A DNA stretch of 20,115 bases from Chryseobacterium sp. UBA6632 (GCA_002455915.1 DKLU01000360.1:1-20115), one strand, 5' to 3'; shown: positions 10,046 to 18,455, numbered from the stretch's first letter. The notes: generated by a model from the letters alone, not told the origin. Translations and numbers: made by a program.

Positions 10046-10182
10046 AAAAACGTTATTTCAAATTATGTGTTAATATCCATCCACTTTGTCATTCCGTAGG
10101 AATCTAAATATAGTTTAATAAAGAGTTTTGATTCTTTCAGAATGACAGAGTTTGTGTTTAAGATTTAAAAAAATAACGTTTT
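10046..10182. repeat. Nested inverted repeats between rtcB and nucleotidyltransferase gene
   Basis: An outer exact pair, AAAACGTTATTT (10047-10058) and AAATAACGTTTT (10171-10182), encloses an imperfect palindrome at 10084-10150 with ends CTTTGTCATTCCG and CAGAATGACAGAG. The inner part resembles the GTCATTC-type palindromic repeats of flavobacteria. The whole could fold as one long stem in the rtcB mRNA, or mark an insertion of the inner element into an older hairpin. Its position may reduce read-through from rtcB to downstream genes. Confidence 0.6.
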
Positions 10183-10190
10183 ATAACTAA

Positions 10191-10955
<765 letters not shown>

Positions 10956-10957
10956 CA

Positions 10958-11788
10958 ATGAAACCAACATTAGAAACACTTATACAGGAAAATTTACAAA
11001 AAGAGAAAAAGAATTTATTTTCTTTTCTTACAGGCGCCGGAATTTCTTCAGAAAGCGGATTACCAACCTATCGTGGAATTGACGGCATATGGATAAAAGG
11101 AACAAAATATCACAAACCGGAAGAATTCGGAACATTTAAATATTTCAGTCAAAATCAGGAAGAGGTTTGGCAATATAATTTATTCTGGAAAAAGCTCATT
11201 GAAGAAGCTCAGCCCAATCAAGGACATTTTACCATTGCTGAAATAGAAAATCTGCTTGATAAAAAGTTTCAGTTGATTACTCAAAATGTCGACGGACTTC
11301 ATCAAAAAGCAGGTAGTAAAAACATTTTTGAAATTCATGGGAATAAACAAACAGTACGTTGCGCATCAGAATGCAGCAGTGTTATGTTGATACCTTCAGA
11401 ATTAAAATCCAAAGAATTGACCGAAGATCTTACAGAAAAAGATATAGAACTTTTGCATTGTCAGAATTGCGGAGACTGGCTTCGTCCCAATACGCTATGG
11501 TTTGATGAATCGTATAATGAAAAACTGTATTTTCTACACTCTACTTTAAGAGCTGCTAAAAATACAGGAATTCTTTTTGTAATCGGAACTTCAGGAGCAA
11601 CAACGTTACCACAAATGATCGCAGAAACAGTTTTGCAATATGGTGGATTTCTGATAGAAATTAATACCGAAGAAGACAGCTATTTCTTTGAACGTTTTTC
11701 AAGAACAAAAAAATATATGTTGATTAAAGAAAAAGCGAGTGACGCTCTTATTAAAATAAAAGAAATGATAGAAAAAGAAAAACCATGA
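10958..11788 (+). CDS. Sir2 family NAD-dependent protein deacylase (sirtuin)
   Basis: The 276-aa protein is a sirtuin, an enzyme that uses NAD to remove acyl groups from lysine, yielding nicotinamide and O-acyl-ADP-ribose. Seen: TGAGISSESGLPTYRGIDGIW (25-45, NAD-binding), TQNVDGLHQKAG (108-119), catalytic His127 in FEIHGNK, and a zinc site of Cys135/Cys139 and Cys168/Cys171, the first pair spaced CxxxC rather than CxxC. FVIGTSG (207-213) completes the Rossmann core. Where CobB-type desuccinylases have Tyr-x-x-Arg, this protein seems to have Tyr73-Asn-Leu-Phe76, so it is probably not a desuccinylase (tentative alignment). The gene starts two bases after one RlaP-type nucleotidyltransferase gene and its stop codon overlaps the ATG of another, so it is embedded in the RNA-repair cassette rather than being a stray metabolic gene. 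Confidence 0.9.
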   Translation: MKPTLETLIQENLQKEKKNLFSFLTGAGISSESGLPTYRGIDGIWIKGTKYHKPEEFGTFKYFSQNQEEVWQYNLFWKKLIEEAQPNQGHFTIAEIENLLDKKFQLITQNVDGLHQKAGSKNIFEIHGNKQTVRCASECSSVMLIPSELKSKELTEDLTEKDIELLHCQNCGDWLRPNTLWFDESYNEKLYFLHSTLRAAKNTGILFVIGTSGATTLPQMIAETVLQYGGFLIEINTEEDSYFFERFSRTKKYMLIKEKASDALIKIKEMIEKEKP

Positions 11789-12839
11789 TTATTGAAGACT
11801 TAAAAAACAAAAACCTCATCCTCTTCCAAGCCATCTCCGGAAGCCGCTCCTTCGGACTCGCAACGGAAAACTCAGATACAGATATTCGTGGAGTGTATTA
11901 TTTGCTGAAAGAAGATTTTTTGGTTTAAACTACATTCCTCAGATTTCCAATGAAACAAACGATATTACCTATTACGAAATCGGAAGATTGGTTGAATTAT
12001 TACAGAAAAATAATCCAAATATTTTGGAAATTCTGGCAAGTCCGGAAGATTGTATTCAACATAAAAATCCGTTGATGGATTTGCTGAAACCAGAAGATTT
12101 TCTTTCTAAATTATGCAAAGACACCTTTGCGGGTTACGCCATTTCACAAATTAAAAAAGCAAAGGGATTAAATAAAAAGATCCTAAATCCAATTGATAAA
12201 GAAAGAAAATCTATCCTTGATTTCTGGTATATTTTGAAGAATCAAGGTTCGATTCTATTGAAAAAATGGCTTTCGGAAAATGGGAAAGTTCAAGAAAAAT
12301 GCGGTTTGGTAAGCATCGACAATACCAAAGGAATGTTTGCACTTTTCTACAACGAATCTGGAGATCTGAACTATAAAGGAATCATTCAGCATGAAGAAGC
12401 CAACCAGGTTTCTGTTTCATCGGTTCCGAAAGAGGAAAAACCAATTGCTTATTTGTTCTGCAACCTCGATGCCTACTCTACCTATTGCAAAGATTACCGT
12501 GAATATTGGAAATGGGTTTCGGAACGAAATGAAGACCGATACAATGTCAATCAAAATCACGGACAAAATTATGACAGCAAAAATATGATGCATACCATTC
12601 GTTTGTTACAGTCTTGCGAACAAATTTTTAAAACCAATTCATTTAACATTCGTGTAGAAAACCGTGATGAATTATTAGACATCAAAGCCGGAAACTGGTC
12701 GTACGAAGCCGTCATGGATAAAGCAGAAAGTCTGATTAAATCCATCGAACATTATCATTCGATTTCTAATCTTCCTAATTTTCCCGATATCGAAAAAACA
12801 ACGAAGATTCTGATTGAGATCAGAGAGAATCTGTATTAA
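11785..12839 (+). pseudogene. Second RlaP-type nucleotidyltransferase, frameshifted at a T run
   Basis: The ATG overlaps the sirtuin stop (ATGA at 11785-11788). The first frame encodes MIIEDLKNKNLILFQAISGS and then RSFGLATENSDTDIRGVYY, the GSR...DxD nucleotidyltransferase signature (residues 19-33), and stops at 11926-11928 after 47 codons. The rest of the protein, starting GLNYIPQISNETNDITYYEI, continues in the -1 frame to 12839. One extra T in the T6 run at 11916-11921 would restore a single protein of 351 aa. The break lies on T TTT TTG, which has the form of a -1 slippery heptamer. The C-terminal part (for instance VELLQKNNPNILEILASPED) matches COG3541/RlaP and shows no other damage. It may be a recent pseudogene, a slippage- or phase-variable gene, or a sequencing error. 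A TTG at 11988 could start the C-terminal part alone but would lack the active site. Confidence 0.85.
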
Positions 12840-12882
12840 AAGCTAGACACTTTGAGCAAAATGATCACTCATCAAATATAAC

Positions 12883-13014
12883 GTCACTTCGAGTGATTTT
12901 TTTGCAAAAAAATTGTATCGAGAAGTTCATGATGAAAAGACAAATTTTGTGCTTCGATTCAGTAGTTCTCGATACATTTTTCTACGTTTTGCTCCGAAAA
13001 ACACTCGAACTGAC
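12883..13014. repeat. Palindromic repeat element with nested arms
   Basis: Outer arms GTCACTTCGAGTG (12883-12895) and CACTCGAACTGAC (13002-13014) are complementary with one mismatch; inner arms TGTATCGAGAA (12914-12924) and TTCTCGATACA (12966-12976) pair perfectly. The plan (GTCA end, internal TCGAGAA) is that of flavobacterial REP-like elements. It lies between the convergent nucleotidyltransferase and cold-shock genes. An open frame running through it on the plus strand (12893-13150) is judged non-coding. Confidence 0.7.
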
Positions 13015-13040
13015 AGAGATAAAACTTTCATCAACAAAGA

Positions 13041-13067
13041 AAAGAGCTTCATTAGATGAAGCTCTTT
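13041..13067. terminator. Bidirectional intrinsic terminator
   Basis: A perfect 12-bp stem AAAGAGCTTCAT / ATGAAGCTCTTT with a three-base loop, followed by TTT on the plus strand and preceded by AAAG on the other side. It lies between convergent genes and can end both the RNA-repair transcript from the left and the cold-shock-gene transcript from the right. Confidence 0.88.
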
Positions 13068-13089
13068 TTTATATCAGTATAAATGTGTA

Positions 13090-13524
13090 TTATTTTACGA
13101 TTTTAATGTCTATTGCAGAAAAACCTTTTGGTGATTTTTCTTTTTCATAAGACACTTTATTTCCTTTTTTCACAGGCTCTGTACAGTTGTTGCTGTGGAA
13201 GAAAATATTTTCTTTTGATCTATCTTCTGTGATAAATCCGTAGCCTTTTTCGCTGAAAAATGTGATGATTCCAGTTTTTCTTATCTCTTCTTCTTCGATA
13301 GGAGCTGCACCCAACTGAATGTTGTTGATATCAATTTCCTCTCTTTCAGCATTATCAGGAGGTGTAGAAGTCAACTGCCCGTTAGCATCTACGTACATGA
13401 TCATATCATCAAGGCTTTTTCCTTTGTTGTTGCTTGATTTACGTTCTTCGCGTTTTTGTGCTTTTTCTTTTTGTTTTTGCTGTTTTTTCTTGAAATTTTC
13501 TTTTTTAGAGAAAGAATCCGCCAT
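13090..13524 (-). CDS. Cold-shock-domain protein with basic N-terminal extension
   Basis: The 144-aa protein ends in a cold-shock domain (residues 82-144) with RNP1 KGYGFI (93-98) and RNP2 NIFFH (106-110); such domains bind single-stranded RNA or DNA and melt RNA structures. The first 36 residues are dominated by Lys, Gln, Glu and Arg and are probably disordered and RNA-binding. A middle segment (DDMIMYVDANGQLTSTPPD, 39-57) links the two and is familiar from flavobacterial homologues. The total is about twice the length of a classic CspA. The gene stands alone, with a promoter about 220 bp upstream, a long leader and a hairpin just before the start, so regulation at the RNA level is likely. 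Confidence 0.9.
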   Translation of the reverse strand: MADSFSKKENFKKKQQKQKEKAQKREERKSSNNKGKSLDDMIMYVDANGQLTSTPPDNAEREEIDINNIQLGAAPIEEEEIRKTGIITFFSEKGYGFITEDRSKENIFFHSNNCTEPVKKGNKVSYEKEKSPKGFSAIDIKIVK

Positions 13525-13563
13525 ATATTGTTTTAAAATTTAATTGTTATTCTGAATAAAAAA

Positions 13564-13583
13564 CCTTTCGTTTAACCGAAAAG
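13564..13583 (-). promoter_or_regulatory. Hairpin plus T run in the cold-shock-gene leader (possible attenuator)
   Basis: Read on the minus strand, CTTTTCG (13583-13577) pairs with CGAAAGG (13570-13564) over seven pairs, one of them T-G, with a six-base loop GTTAAA, and is followed at once by six T (13563-13558). This has the form of an intrinsic terminator but lies 40 bases ahead of the cold-shock-protein start codon and well after its promoter. It may be an attenuator or temperature-dependent switch; the stem is short, so the call is moderate. Confidence 0.45.
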
Positions 13584-13744
13584 CCTAAAAAGGTGTATAA
13601 GTCTCCGTATGACTCTAAAAACTAAGTCTATTGGAATTAATAGTAAAATTGTCTGCTGTAAAAGCGAAAACTGATGCTGGAAAATAGAAATTCTAAACCG
13701 TTCCAGAGAAAGCAAAGGCAGAGACCTTTTTAATTATTAATATG

Positions 13745-13778
13745 CAAATATACGAAAAATTATTCATTTTTCGTATAT
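13745..13778 (-). promoter_or_regulatory. Cold-shock-gene promoter overlapped by a perfect palindrome
   Basis: On the minus strand TATATTTG (13752-13745) is an exact TAnnTTTG -7 element, giving a leader of about 215 bases before the cold-shock-protein gene. No TTTG was found at the expected upstream distance. A perfect inverted repeat, ATATACGAAAAAT (13748-13760) and ATTTTTCGTATAT (13766-13778), with a five-base spacer, overlaps the -7 element and covers the DNA just upstream. Its position suits a repressor or activator site. Confidence 0.6.
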
Positions 13779-13819
13779 AATTAATTGAATTTCAATTGGA
13801 AAATATATGGCTTTATTTA

Positions 13820-14179
13820 TTATTTATTTTTTCTTAAAATATAATGTACTATGGTTGAATTATCTTCAGGATTATTCATTGTGTATACATGCTGTAAAGG
13901 ATATCCGTTAGCAGACATAAAATTCAATGCATCTATGACAGAATTGAACTTCACTACTTTACCTTTTTCATCTAAAATAATTAAATCATTTTTTCCAGAA
14001 AAGAATTTGGTGTTTTGTCCGAAATCAAGATCTACATCAACTTTATTACTGAATAATCTACCGTAGCCTACGATTTCTATATATTCTACATTAATATCTT
14101 TAATAGGAATATTATTAACCGTTTGAGAAAATGCGAAGCCGGCAATACCTAAAAAGGCTGCAATAAATAGTTTTTTCAT
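13820..14179 (-). CDS. Small secreted protein of unknown function
   Basis: The 119-aa product starts MKKLFIAAFLGIAGFAFSQ, a clear signal peptide with likely cleavage around residue 18-19, so the mature part of about 100 residues lies in the periplasm or outside. The mature sequence (IVGYGRLFSNKVDVDLDFGQ, then LIILDEKGKVVKFNSVIDAL) has no domain that I recognise; LDEKGKVVKF suggests a beta-rich fold. An open frame extends to 14410, but the extra 77 codons overlap the end of pnp antisense to nothing conserved and pass through the pnp terminator, so the ATG directly before the signal peptide is chosen. It is separated from pnp by a terminator and probably has its own promoter, near an imperfect TATATTTTTTG word at about 14222-14232. 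Confidence 0.75.
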   Translation of the reverse strand: MKKLFIAAFLGIAGFAFSQTVNNIPIKDINVEYIEIVGYGRLFSNKVDVDLDFGQNTKFFSGKNDLIILDEKGKVVKFNSVIDALNFMSANGYPLQHVYTMNNPEDNSTIVHYILRKNK

Positions 14180-14240
14180 TTTTGTGTATTTTTTTGAACT
14201 GTTTAAACGAAAAATCATGCCAAAAAATATAGAAACAAAA

Positions 14241-14262
14241 AATCCCTCAAAATTGAGGGATT
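14241..14262 (-). terminator. pnp intrinsic terminator
   Basis: Stem AATCCCTC (14241-14248) and GAGGGATT (14255-14262) with a six-base loop. On the minus strand it is followed by TTTTTTGTTT, the expected T tract, 21 bases after the pnp stop codon. Confidence 0.87.
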
Positions 14263-14282
14263 CATATCTATAGGAATTTTTC

Positions 14283-16547
14283 TTAAGCTTCAGTTGACGG
14301 CTTTTCTTCTCCAGCAGGCTTGTCACCTTCCGGTCTTCTTTGTACTTCAGGTCTGTGTGGTCTTTCAGATCTGTTGTTCTGTCCTTCTGGTCTTGGTCCT
14401 CTTTGTTCACCTTCTTTTTTCTCAGGTCTTGGAGGTCTTGGTAAAAGAACTTTTCTTGAAAGTTTCATTTTCTTACGATCATCGTAACCCATGAACTTCA
14501 CTTCCACTTCATCACCTTCATTGTAAGGAACTTTATCTAAACGAGCCCATTCGATCTCAGAAATATGTAGAAGACCTTCTGTACCTTTAGCAATCGCTAC
14601 GAAAGCACCGAAATCCATTACTTTTACAACTTTACCCTTGTAAACTTCGCCTACTACTGGTACGAAAGTAATTTCATTGATCTTAGCAACAGCAGCATTG
14701 ATTTTCTCTCTGTCTGTTCCTGCAATCTCGATACGTCCAATTTCACCAATTTCTTCAATTGCGATAACGGTATCCGTATCTTTCTGCATTTGCTGAATGA
14801 TTTTTCCACCAGGCCCGATTACAGCACCAATGAAGTCTTTAGGAATCTCCATTACCACCATTTTCGGAGCGTGAGGTTTAACATCTGCTCTTGGTTCAGA
14901 AATAGTTTCCGTAATTTTATTTAAGATATGCAATCTTCCGTCTCTAGCCTGCATCAAAGCTTTTTCCATGATATCCATAGAAAGCCCCTGGATTTTGATA
15001 TCCATCTGACAAGCCGTGATACCGTCTGCAGTACCAGTTACTTTAAAGTCCATATCTCCTAAGTGATCTTCATCTCCTAAGATATCGGAAAGTACCGTGA
15101 ATTTACCAGATTTTGTATCAGTAATCAATCCCATGGCAATACCAGAAACCGGTTTTGTAATCTGCACACCCGCATCCATTAATGCTAATGTTCCAGCGCA
15201 AACTGTTGCCATTGAAGACGAACCGTTTGATTCCAAGATATCAGAAACAATTCTGATTGTATAAGGATTTTCTTCAGGAATTACCGCCTGTAAAGCTCTT
15301 TGAGCCAAGTTTCCATGTCCTACTTCTCTTCTTGAAGTACCTCTTAAAGGTCTTGCTTCACCCGTTGAGAATGGAGGGAAGTTATAATGTAAGAAGAATT
15401 TTTCATCGTGCTGAGTGATTACGCTGTCTACCATGTTCGCATCTTTCACAGAACCAAGTGTAACAGCCGTTAAAGACTGAGTTTCACCTCTTGTAAAGAT
15501 TGCAGAACCGTGAGCTCCAGGAAGATAATCAATCTCAGACCAGATTGGGCGAATCGTTTGAGGATCACGACCATCAAGACGGATATTGTCTTCAAGAATC
15601 ATCTGACGCATTGCTTCTTTCTCTACATCATGATAATATACTTTTACGAAAGGTGTTACTCTTTCTAACTCTTCTGCATCATCTACATACTGAGCAAGGA
15701 ATTCTTCACGTACCGCTTTGAATTTTTCTCCTCTTTCTTCTTTTCCAGAAGGAGTTCTTGCTACTTCATATACTTTATCGTAAGTTTCTTTCCAAACTTT
15801 TTCACGAATTTCTTCGTCGTGATTTTCGTGAGAATATTCTCTCTTAGGGAAAGCCTTTCCTACTTTTTCTGCTAATCTTTCCTGAGCTTCAATTTGCTTT
15901 TTGATTTCAGCATGACCGAAATTAATAGCTTCCAACATTTCCTGCTCAGAAATTTCTTTCATTTCCCCTTCTACCATTACGATGGAATCTTTAGTAGCTC
16001 CCACCATGATATCCAATTCTGAATCTTTTAAAGCTTCATAGCTTGGGTTAATTGCCAATTCTCCGTTGAATCTTACAACTCTTACTTCAGACATTGGTCC
16101 GTTGAAAGGAATATCAGTAATAGCAATTGCTGCAGAAGCCGCTAAACCAGCTAAATCATCAGGAATTGTTTGTCCGTCATAAGAAATCAAAGAAATCATT
16201 ACCTGAACTTCCGCGTGGAAATCTTCAGGGAAAAGCGGACGTAGAACTCTGTCTACCAAACGCATCGTTAAAATTTCCTGATCTGAAGGTCTTGCTTCTC
16301 TACGGAAAAAGTTTCCGGGAATTCTACCACCTGCATAGAATTTTTCTCTGTAATCTACCGTTAATGGTAAAAAATCTACACCAGGATTTGCTTCTTTATT
16401 GGCTACAACAGTTGCTAAAAGCATTGTTCCGCCCAATTTTACTACCACAGATCCATCGGCTTGCTTCGCCAATTTTCCTGTTTCTAAAGTGATTTCTCTG
16501 CCGTCTGCAAGAGTAATCGTTTCTGTAAACGCTTGAGGTATACTCAT
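14283..16547 (-). CDS. pnp: Polyribonucleotide nucleotidyltransferase (PNPase)
   Basis: PNPase degrades RNA from the 3' end by phosphorolysis, releasing nucleoside diphosphates, and can add tails in reverse; it forms a trimeric ring in the cytoplasm. The 754-aa protein has all domains: first RNase PH domain (about 10-145, with [20 protein letters not shown] at 70-89), helical linker (about 240-315), second RNase PH domain (320-550, with [20 protein letters not shown] at 393-412 and the metal-binding [11 protein letters not shown] at 491-501), KH domain ([11 protein letters not shown], 574-584) and S1 domain (about 633-700, [10 protein letters not shown]). The last 50 residues are a disordered tail rich in Arg, Pro, Glu and Gly. 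ATG at 16547 gives the usual MSIPQAF start. It has its own promoter and terminator and is not next to rpsO here (about 2.5 kb apart), unlike in enterobacteria. Confidence 0.98.
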   Translation of the reverse strand: MSIPQAFTETITLADGREITLETGKLAKQADGSVVVKLGGTMLLATVVANKEANPGVDFLPLTVDYREKFYAGGRIPGNFFRREARPSDQEILTMRLVDRVLRPLFPEDFHAEVQVMISLISYDGQTIPDDLAGLAASAAIAITDIPFNGPMSEVRVVRFNGELAINPSYEALKDSELDIMVGATKDSIVMVEGEMKEISEQEMLEAINFGHAEIKKQIEAQERLAEKVGKAFPKREYSHENHDEEIREKVWKETYDKVYEVARTPSGKEERGEKFKAVREEFLAQYVDDAEELERVTPFVKVYYHDVEKEAMRQMILEDNIRLDGRDPQTIRPIWSEIDYLPGAHGSAIFTRGETQSLTAVTLGSVKDANMVDSVITQHDEKFFLHYNFPPFSTGEARPLRGTSRREVGHGNLAQRALQAVIPEENPYTIRIVSDILESNGSSSMATVCAGTLALMDAGVQITKPVSGIAMGLITDTKSGKFTVLSDILGDEDHLGDMDFKVTGTADGITACQMDIKIQGLSMDIMEKALMQARDGRLHILNKITETISEPRADVKPHAPKMVVMEIPKDFIGAVIGPGGKIIQQMQKDTDTVIAIEEIGEIGRIEIAGTDREKINAAVAKINEITFVPVVGEVYKGKVVKVMDFGAFVAIAKGTEGLLHISEIEWARLDKVPYNEGDEVEVKFMGYDDRKKMKLSRKVLLPRPPRPEKKEGEQRGPRPEGQNNRSERPHRPEVQRRPEGDKPAGEEKPSTEA

Positions 16548-16562
16548 AAATTTTCGTCTCTT

Positions 16563-16580
16563 GTACTCCGTATTGAGTAC
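16563..16580 (-). promoter_or_regulatory. Hairpin in the pnp leader
   Basis: GTACTC (16563-16568) and GAGTAC (16575-16580) form a perfect six-pair stem with a six-base loop, 15 bases before the pnp start. In enterobacteria a leader stem is processed by RNase III and PNPase controls its own mRNA; whether this small stem plays such a part is unknown. Confidence 0.35.
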
Positions 16581-16613
16581 GATTATTATTTAAACTCTTT
16601 AAATTTTCGATTG

Positions 16614-16621
16614 CAAAGGTA
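16614..16621 (-). promoter_or_regulatory. pnp: pnp promoter -7 element
   Basis: On the minus strand TACCTTTG is an exact match to TAnnTTTG, 67 bases before the pnp start codon, giving a leader of about 60 bases. No TTTG was found at the expected upstream distance. Confidence 0.55.
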
Positions 16622-16879
16622 ATATATTATAATGATGTTTTAAATTTTTAGCATTAAAATATCAAAATTGGCTTACGTTCTTCATGGTATTTTTACCATT
16701 TAATAAACATACTATCAATCAATTAATATCTCACTTTGGGAAATACAAACGATTCTTATAAAAATTATTAAGTTGAAAACATTTTATCATTTTCATTCTA
16801 TAATAGTTAAAATCTGATGTAAATTTTAAAACATTTGCAAATGAATAAAATAAAATTTAACATTAAAAACACAATAAAG
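16622..16879. other. Non-coding part of the pnp / sugar transporter divergent region
   Basis: Together with the flanking promoters this makes a 492-bp gene-free space. It is very AT-rich with no credible open frame. The only structure seen is a small perfect inverted repeat, ATGGTA-tttt-TACCAT (16684-16699), which could be an operator for either divergent gene. Nothing else was identified. Confidence 0.5.
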
Positions 16880-16912
16880 TTTGCATAAAAACACGAACTT
16901 CAACTATATTTG
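16880..16912 (+). promoter_or_regulatory. Sugar transporter gene promoter (TTTG-N21-TATATTTG)
   Basis: TTTG (16880-16883) and TATATTTG (16905-16912) are separated by 21 bases, a full match to the Bacteroidetes primary sigma-factor pattern. The transcript would begin near 16919 and have a leader of about 120 bases before the transporter start. Confidence 0.75.
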
Positions 16913-16929
16913 CCATGCTTCTTGAAGAT

Positions 16930-16965
16930 TTAGCTTAAAAATTAGATTAAAAATTAGCTTAACAA
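16930..16965 (+). repeat. Three 12-bp tandem repeats in the transporter leader
   Basis: Three consecutive 12-bp units, TTAGCTTAAAAA, TTAGATTAAAAA and TTAGCTTAACAA, follow directly after the promoter. They lie in the loop of a hairpin formed by CTTCTTG (16918-16924) and CAAGAAG (16963-16969). They may be repeated binding sites for a regulator or an RNA element; no known riboswitch was recognised. Confidence 0.6.
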
Positions 16966-17039
16966 GAAGATTTTCAAACCATTGTGATGACTTGAATTAA
17001 AAGGAGAACTAAAAACTCTTTTGCTAAATATGTGTGTTT

Positions 17040-18455
17040 ATGATCAATAATGAAGTAAAATCGCAAGGCAGGAATTACACTATTCCGCTTATTACCATTA
17101 CTCTTTTATTCTTTATGTGGGGATTCATCACTTGTATGAATGACATTTTGATTCCTTACCTGAAACAGCTTTTTAACCTAAGTTTCTTCGAATCAATGCT
17201 GGTACAGTTTTGTTTCTTCGGAGCTTATTTTATTGGCTCATTGATTTATTTCCTGATTTCGATTTCCCAAGGCGACCCCATTAATAAAGTGGGTTACAAA
17301 AAAGGAATTCTTTTCGGAATCGGATTGGCAGCTTTTGGATGTGTTCTATTCTATCCGGCCGCTACTTTCTCTTATTATCCTTTATTTTTAGGAGCTTTAT
17401 TCATCTTAGGATTAGGATTTACCGTATTGCAGATTACCGCCAACGCGTATGTTTCCCTTTTGGGTTCTGAAGATTCTGCATCCAGCCGATTGAATATGAC
17501 GCAGGCTTTCAATGCATTTGGAACAACGATTGCGCCGGTTTTAGGAGGTCACTTAATTTTTGAATTTTTCTCTGCAGCTGACGGTTCATTCAGTGCTGTG
17601 GCAACAAGAATTCCTTATCTGATCTTTGCAGGAATTCTTCTTTTAGTAGGTTTATTGATCTCAAGGGTAAAACTTCCGTCTTTCCAAATGGAGGAAGAAG
17701 AAGTGGTAAAAGGTTGGGGTGCATTACAATACAGCCACCTGAAATTCGGAGTTTTTGCTATGTTCTGCTACGTTGGTGGTGAAGTTGCCGTAGGAAGTTT
17801 CATCATCAGTTTTCTTGAAGAAACAATGAAGTTTAATGAAGCGATCAGTAAAAATTACCTTTCCTTATATTGGGGAGGTGCGATGATCGGGCGTTTCTTA
17901 GGAGCCATTTCTTTGAATCATTCTATCAGTCAGGCTAAAAAAGCGATCTTCATGTTGGGAGCAGCCGCTTTGGTTTTCTTGGTAATTTTCAGCATTGTAG
18001 ATCTTACTTTTGCACAGATCAGCTTCTTCTTAGTATTTATCATTCTTAATTTCATTGCCTTCTTCGTTGGAAAAGCAGCTCCGGCAAGAACGTTGTCTAT
18101 TTTTGCAGCAATCAATGTCATTTTATTGATTTCAGCGATGGTAAATCATGGTGAAATTGCGATGTACAGCATCTTAGGAATCGGAATTTTCAACTCGATC
18201 ATGTTCTCGAATATTTATACATTGGCGATCTCAGGATTAGGAAAATATACAAGCCAGGGATCTTCATTGGTCGTAATGGCTATTTTGGGAGGTGCTATTG
18301 TTCCTATTTTCCAAGGGTTTTTAGCCGATCATTTTGGAGTTCAGCATTCATTTATCATTCCTGTACTCTGCTATATTATGATTTTGATTTTCGGAGCATA
18401 TTGCACGAAATATCTAAGCCATGTAGAAGCTGGCGAATCTAAATCTGGACATTAA
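17040..18455 (+). CDS. Sugar MFS transporter, FucP/GluP family
   Basis: The 471-aa inner-membrane protein has about 12 hydrophobic segments and belongs to the FucP-type sugar:proton symporters, which import fucose, glucose, galactose or related sugars. Signatures: LFFMWGFITCMNDILIPYLK (23-42), with Asp35 matching the essential Asp46 of E. coli FucP, and LGLGFTVLQITANAYVSLLG (123-142), where Gln131 stands at the place of FucP Glu135; Gln is common in the glucose/galactose branch. RLNMTQAFNAFGTTIAPVLG (150-169) is also typical. The substrate cannot be fixed from the sequence. A GTG six bases upstream (17034) is in frame, but the ATG at 17040 is preferred. A short frame (17030-17050, seven codons with stop) overlaps the start and might affect initiation. 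The gene is monocistronic, with its own promoter and terminator. Confidence 0.92.
   Translation: MINNEVKSQGRNYTIPLITITLLFFMWGFITCMNDILIPYLKQLFNLSFFESMLVQFCFFGAYFIGSLIYFLISISQGDPINKVGYKKGILFGIGLAAFGCVLFYPAATFSYYPLFLGALFILGLGFTVLQITANAYVSLLGSEDSASSRLNMTQAFNAFGTTIAPVLGGHLIFEFFSAADGSFSAVATRIPYLIFAGILLLVGLLISRVKLPSFQMEEEEVVKGWGALQYSHLKFGVFAMFCYVGGEVAVGSFIISFLEETMKFNEAISKNYLSLYWGGAMIGRFLGAISLNHSISQAKKAIFMLGAAALVFLVIFSIVDLTFAQISFFLVFIILNFIAFFVGKAAPARTLSIFAAINVILLISAMVNHGEIAMYSILGIGIFNSIMFSNIYTLAISGLGKYTSQGSSLVVMAILGGAIVPIFQGFLADHFGVQHSFIIPVLCYIMILIFGAYCTKYLSHVEAGESKSGH

Noticed and set aside
11926..11975. Possible downstream pseudoknot or stem that would support programmed frameshifting
   Set aside because: Only the short palindrome GTTTAAAC and weak pairings were seen, so programmed frameshifting is left as one option, not claimed.
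12893..13150. Plus-strand open frame of 85 codons between the nucleotidyltransferase and cold-shock genes
   Set aside because: It runs through a palindromic repeat, a terminator stem and the antisense of the cold-shock gene.
14180..14410. 77-codon extension of the small secreted protein into the pnp coding region
   Set aside because: It passes through the pnp terminator and would bury a clear signal peptide in mid-protein.
16127..16492. Plus-strand open frame of 121 codons within pnp
   Set aside because: Antisense shadow of the first RNase PH domain of PNPase.
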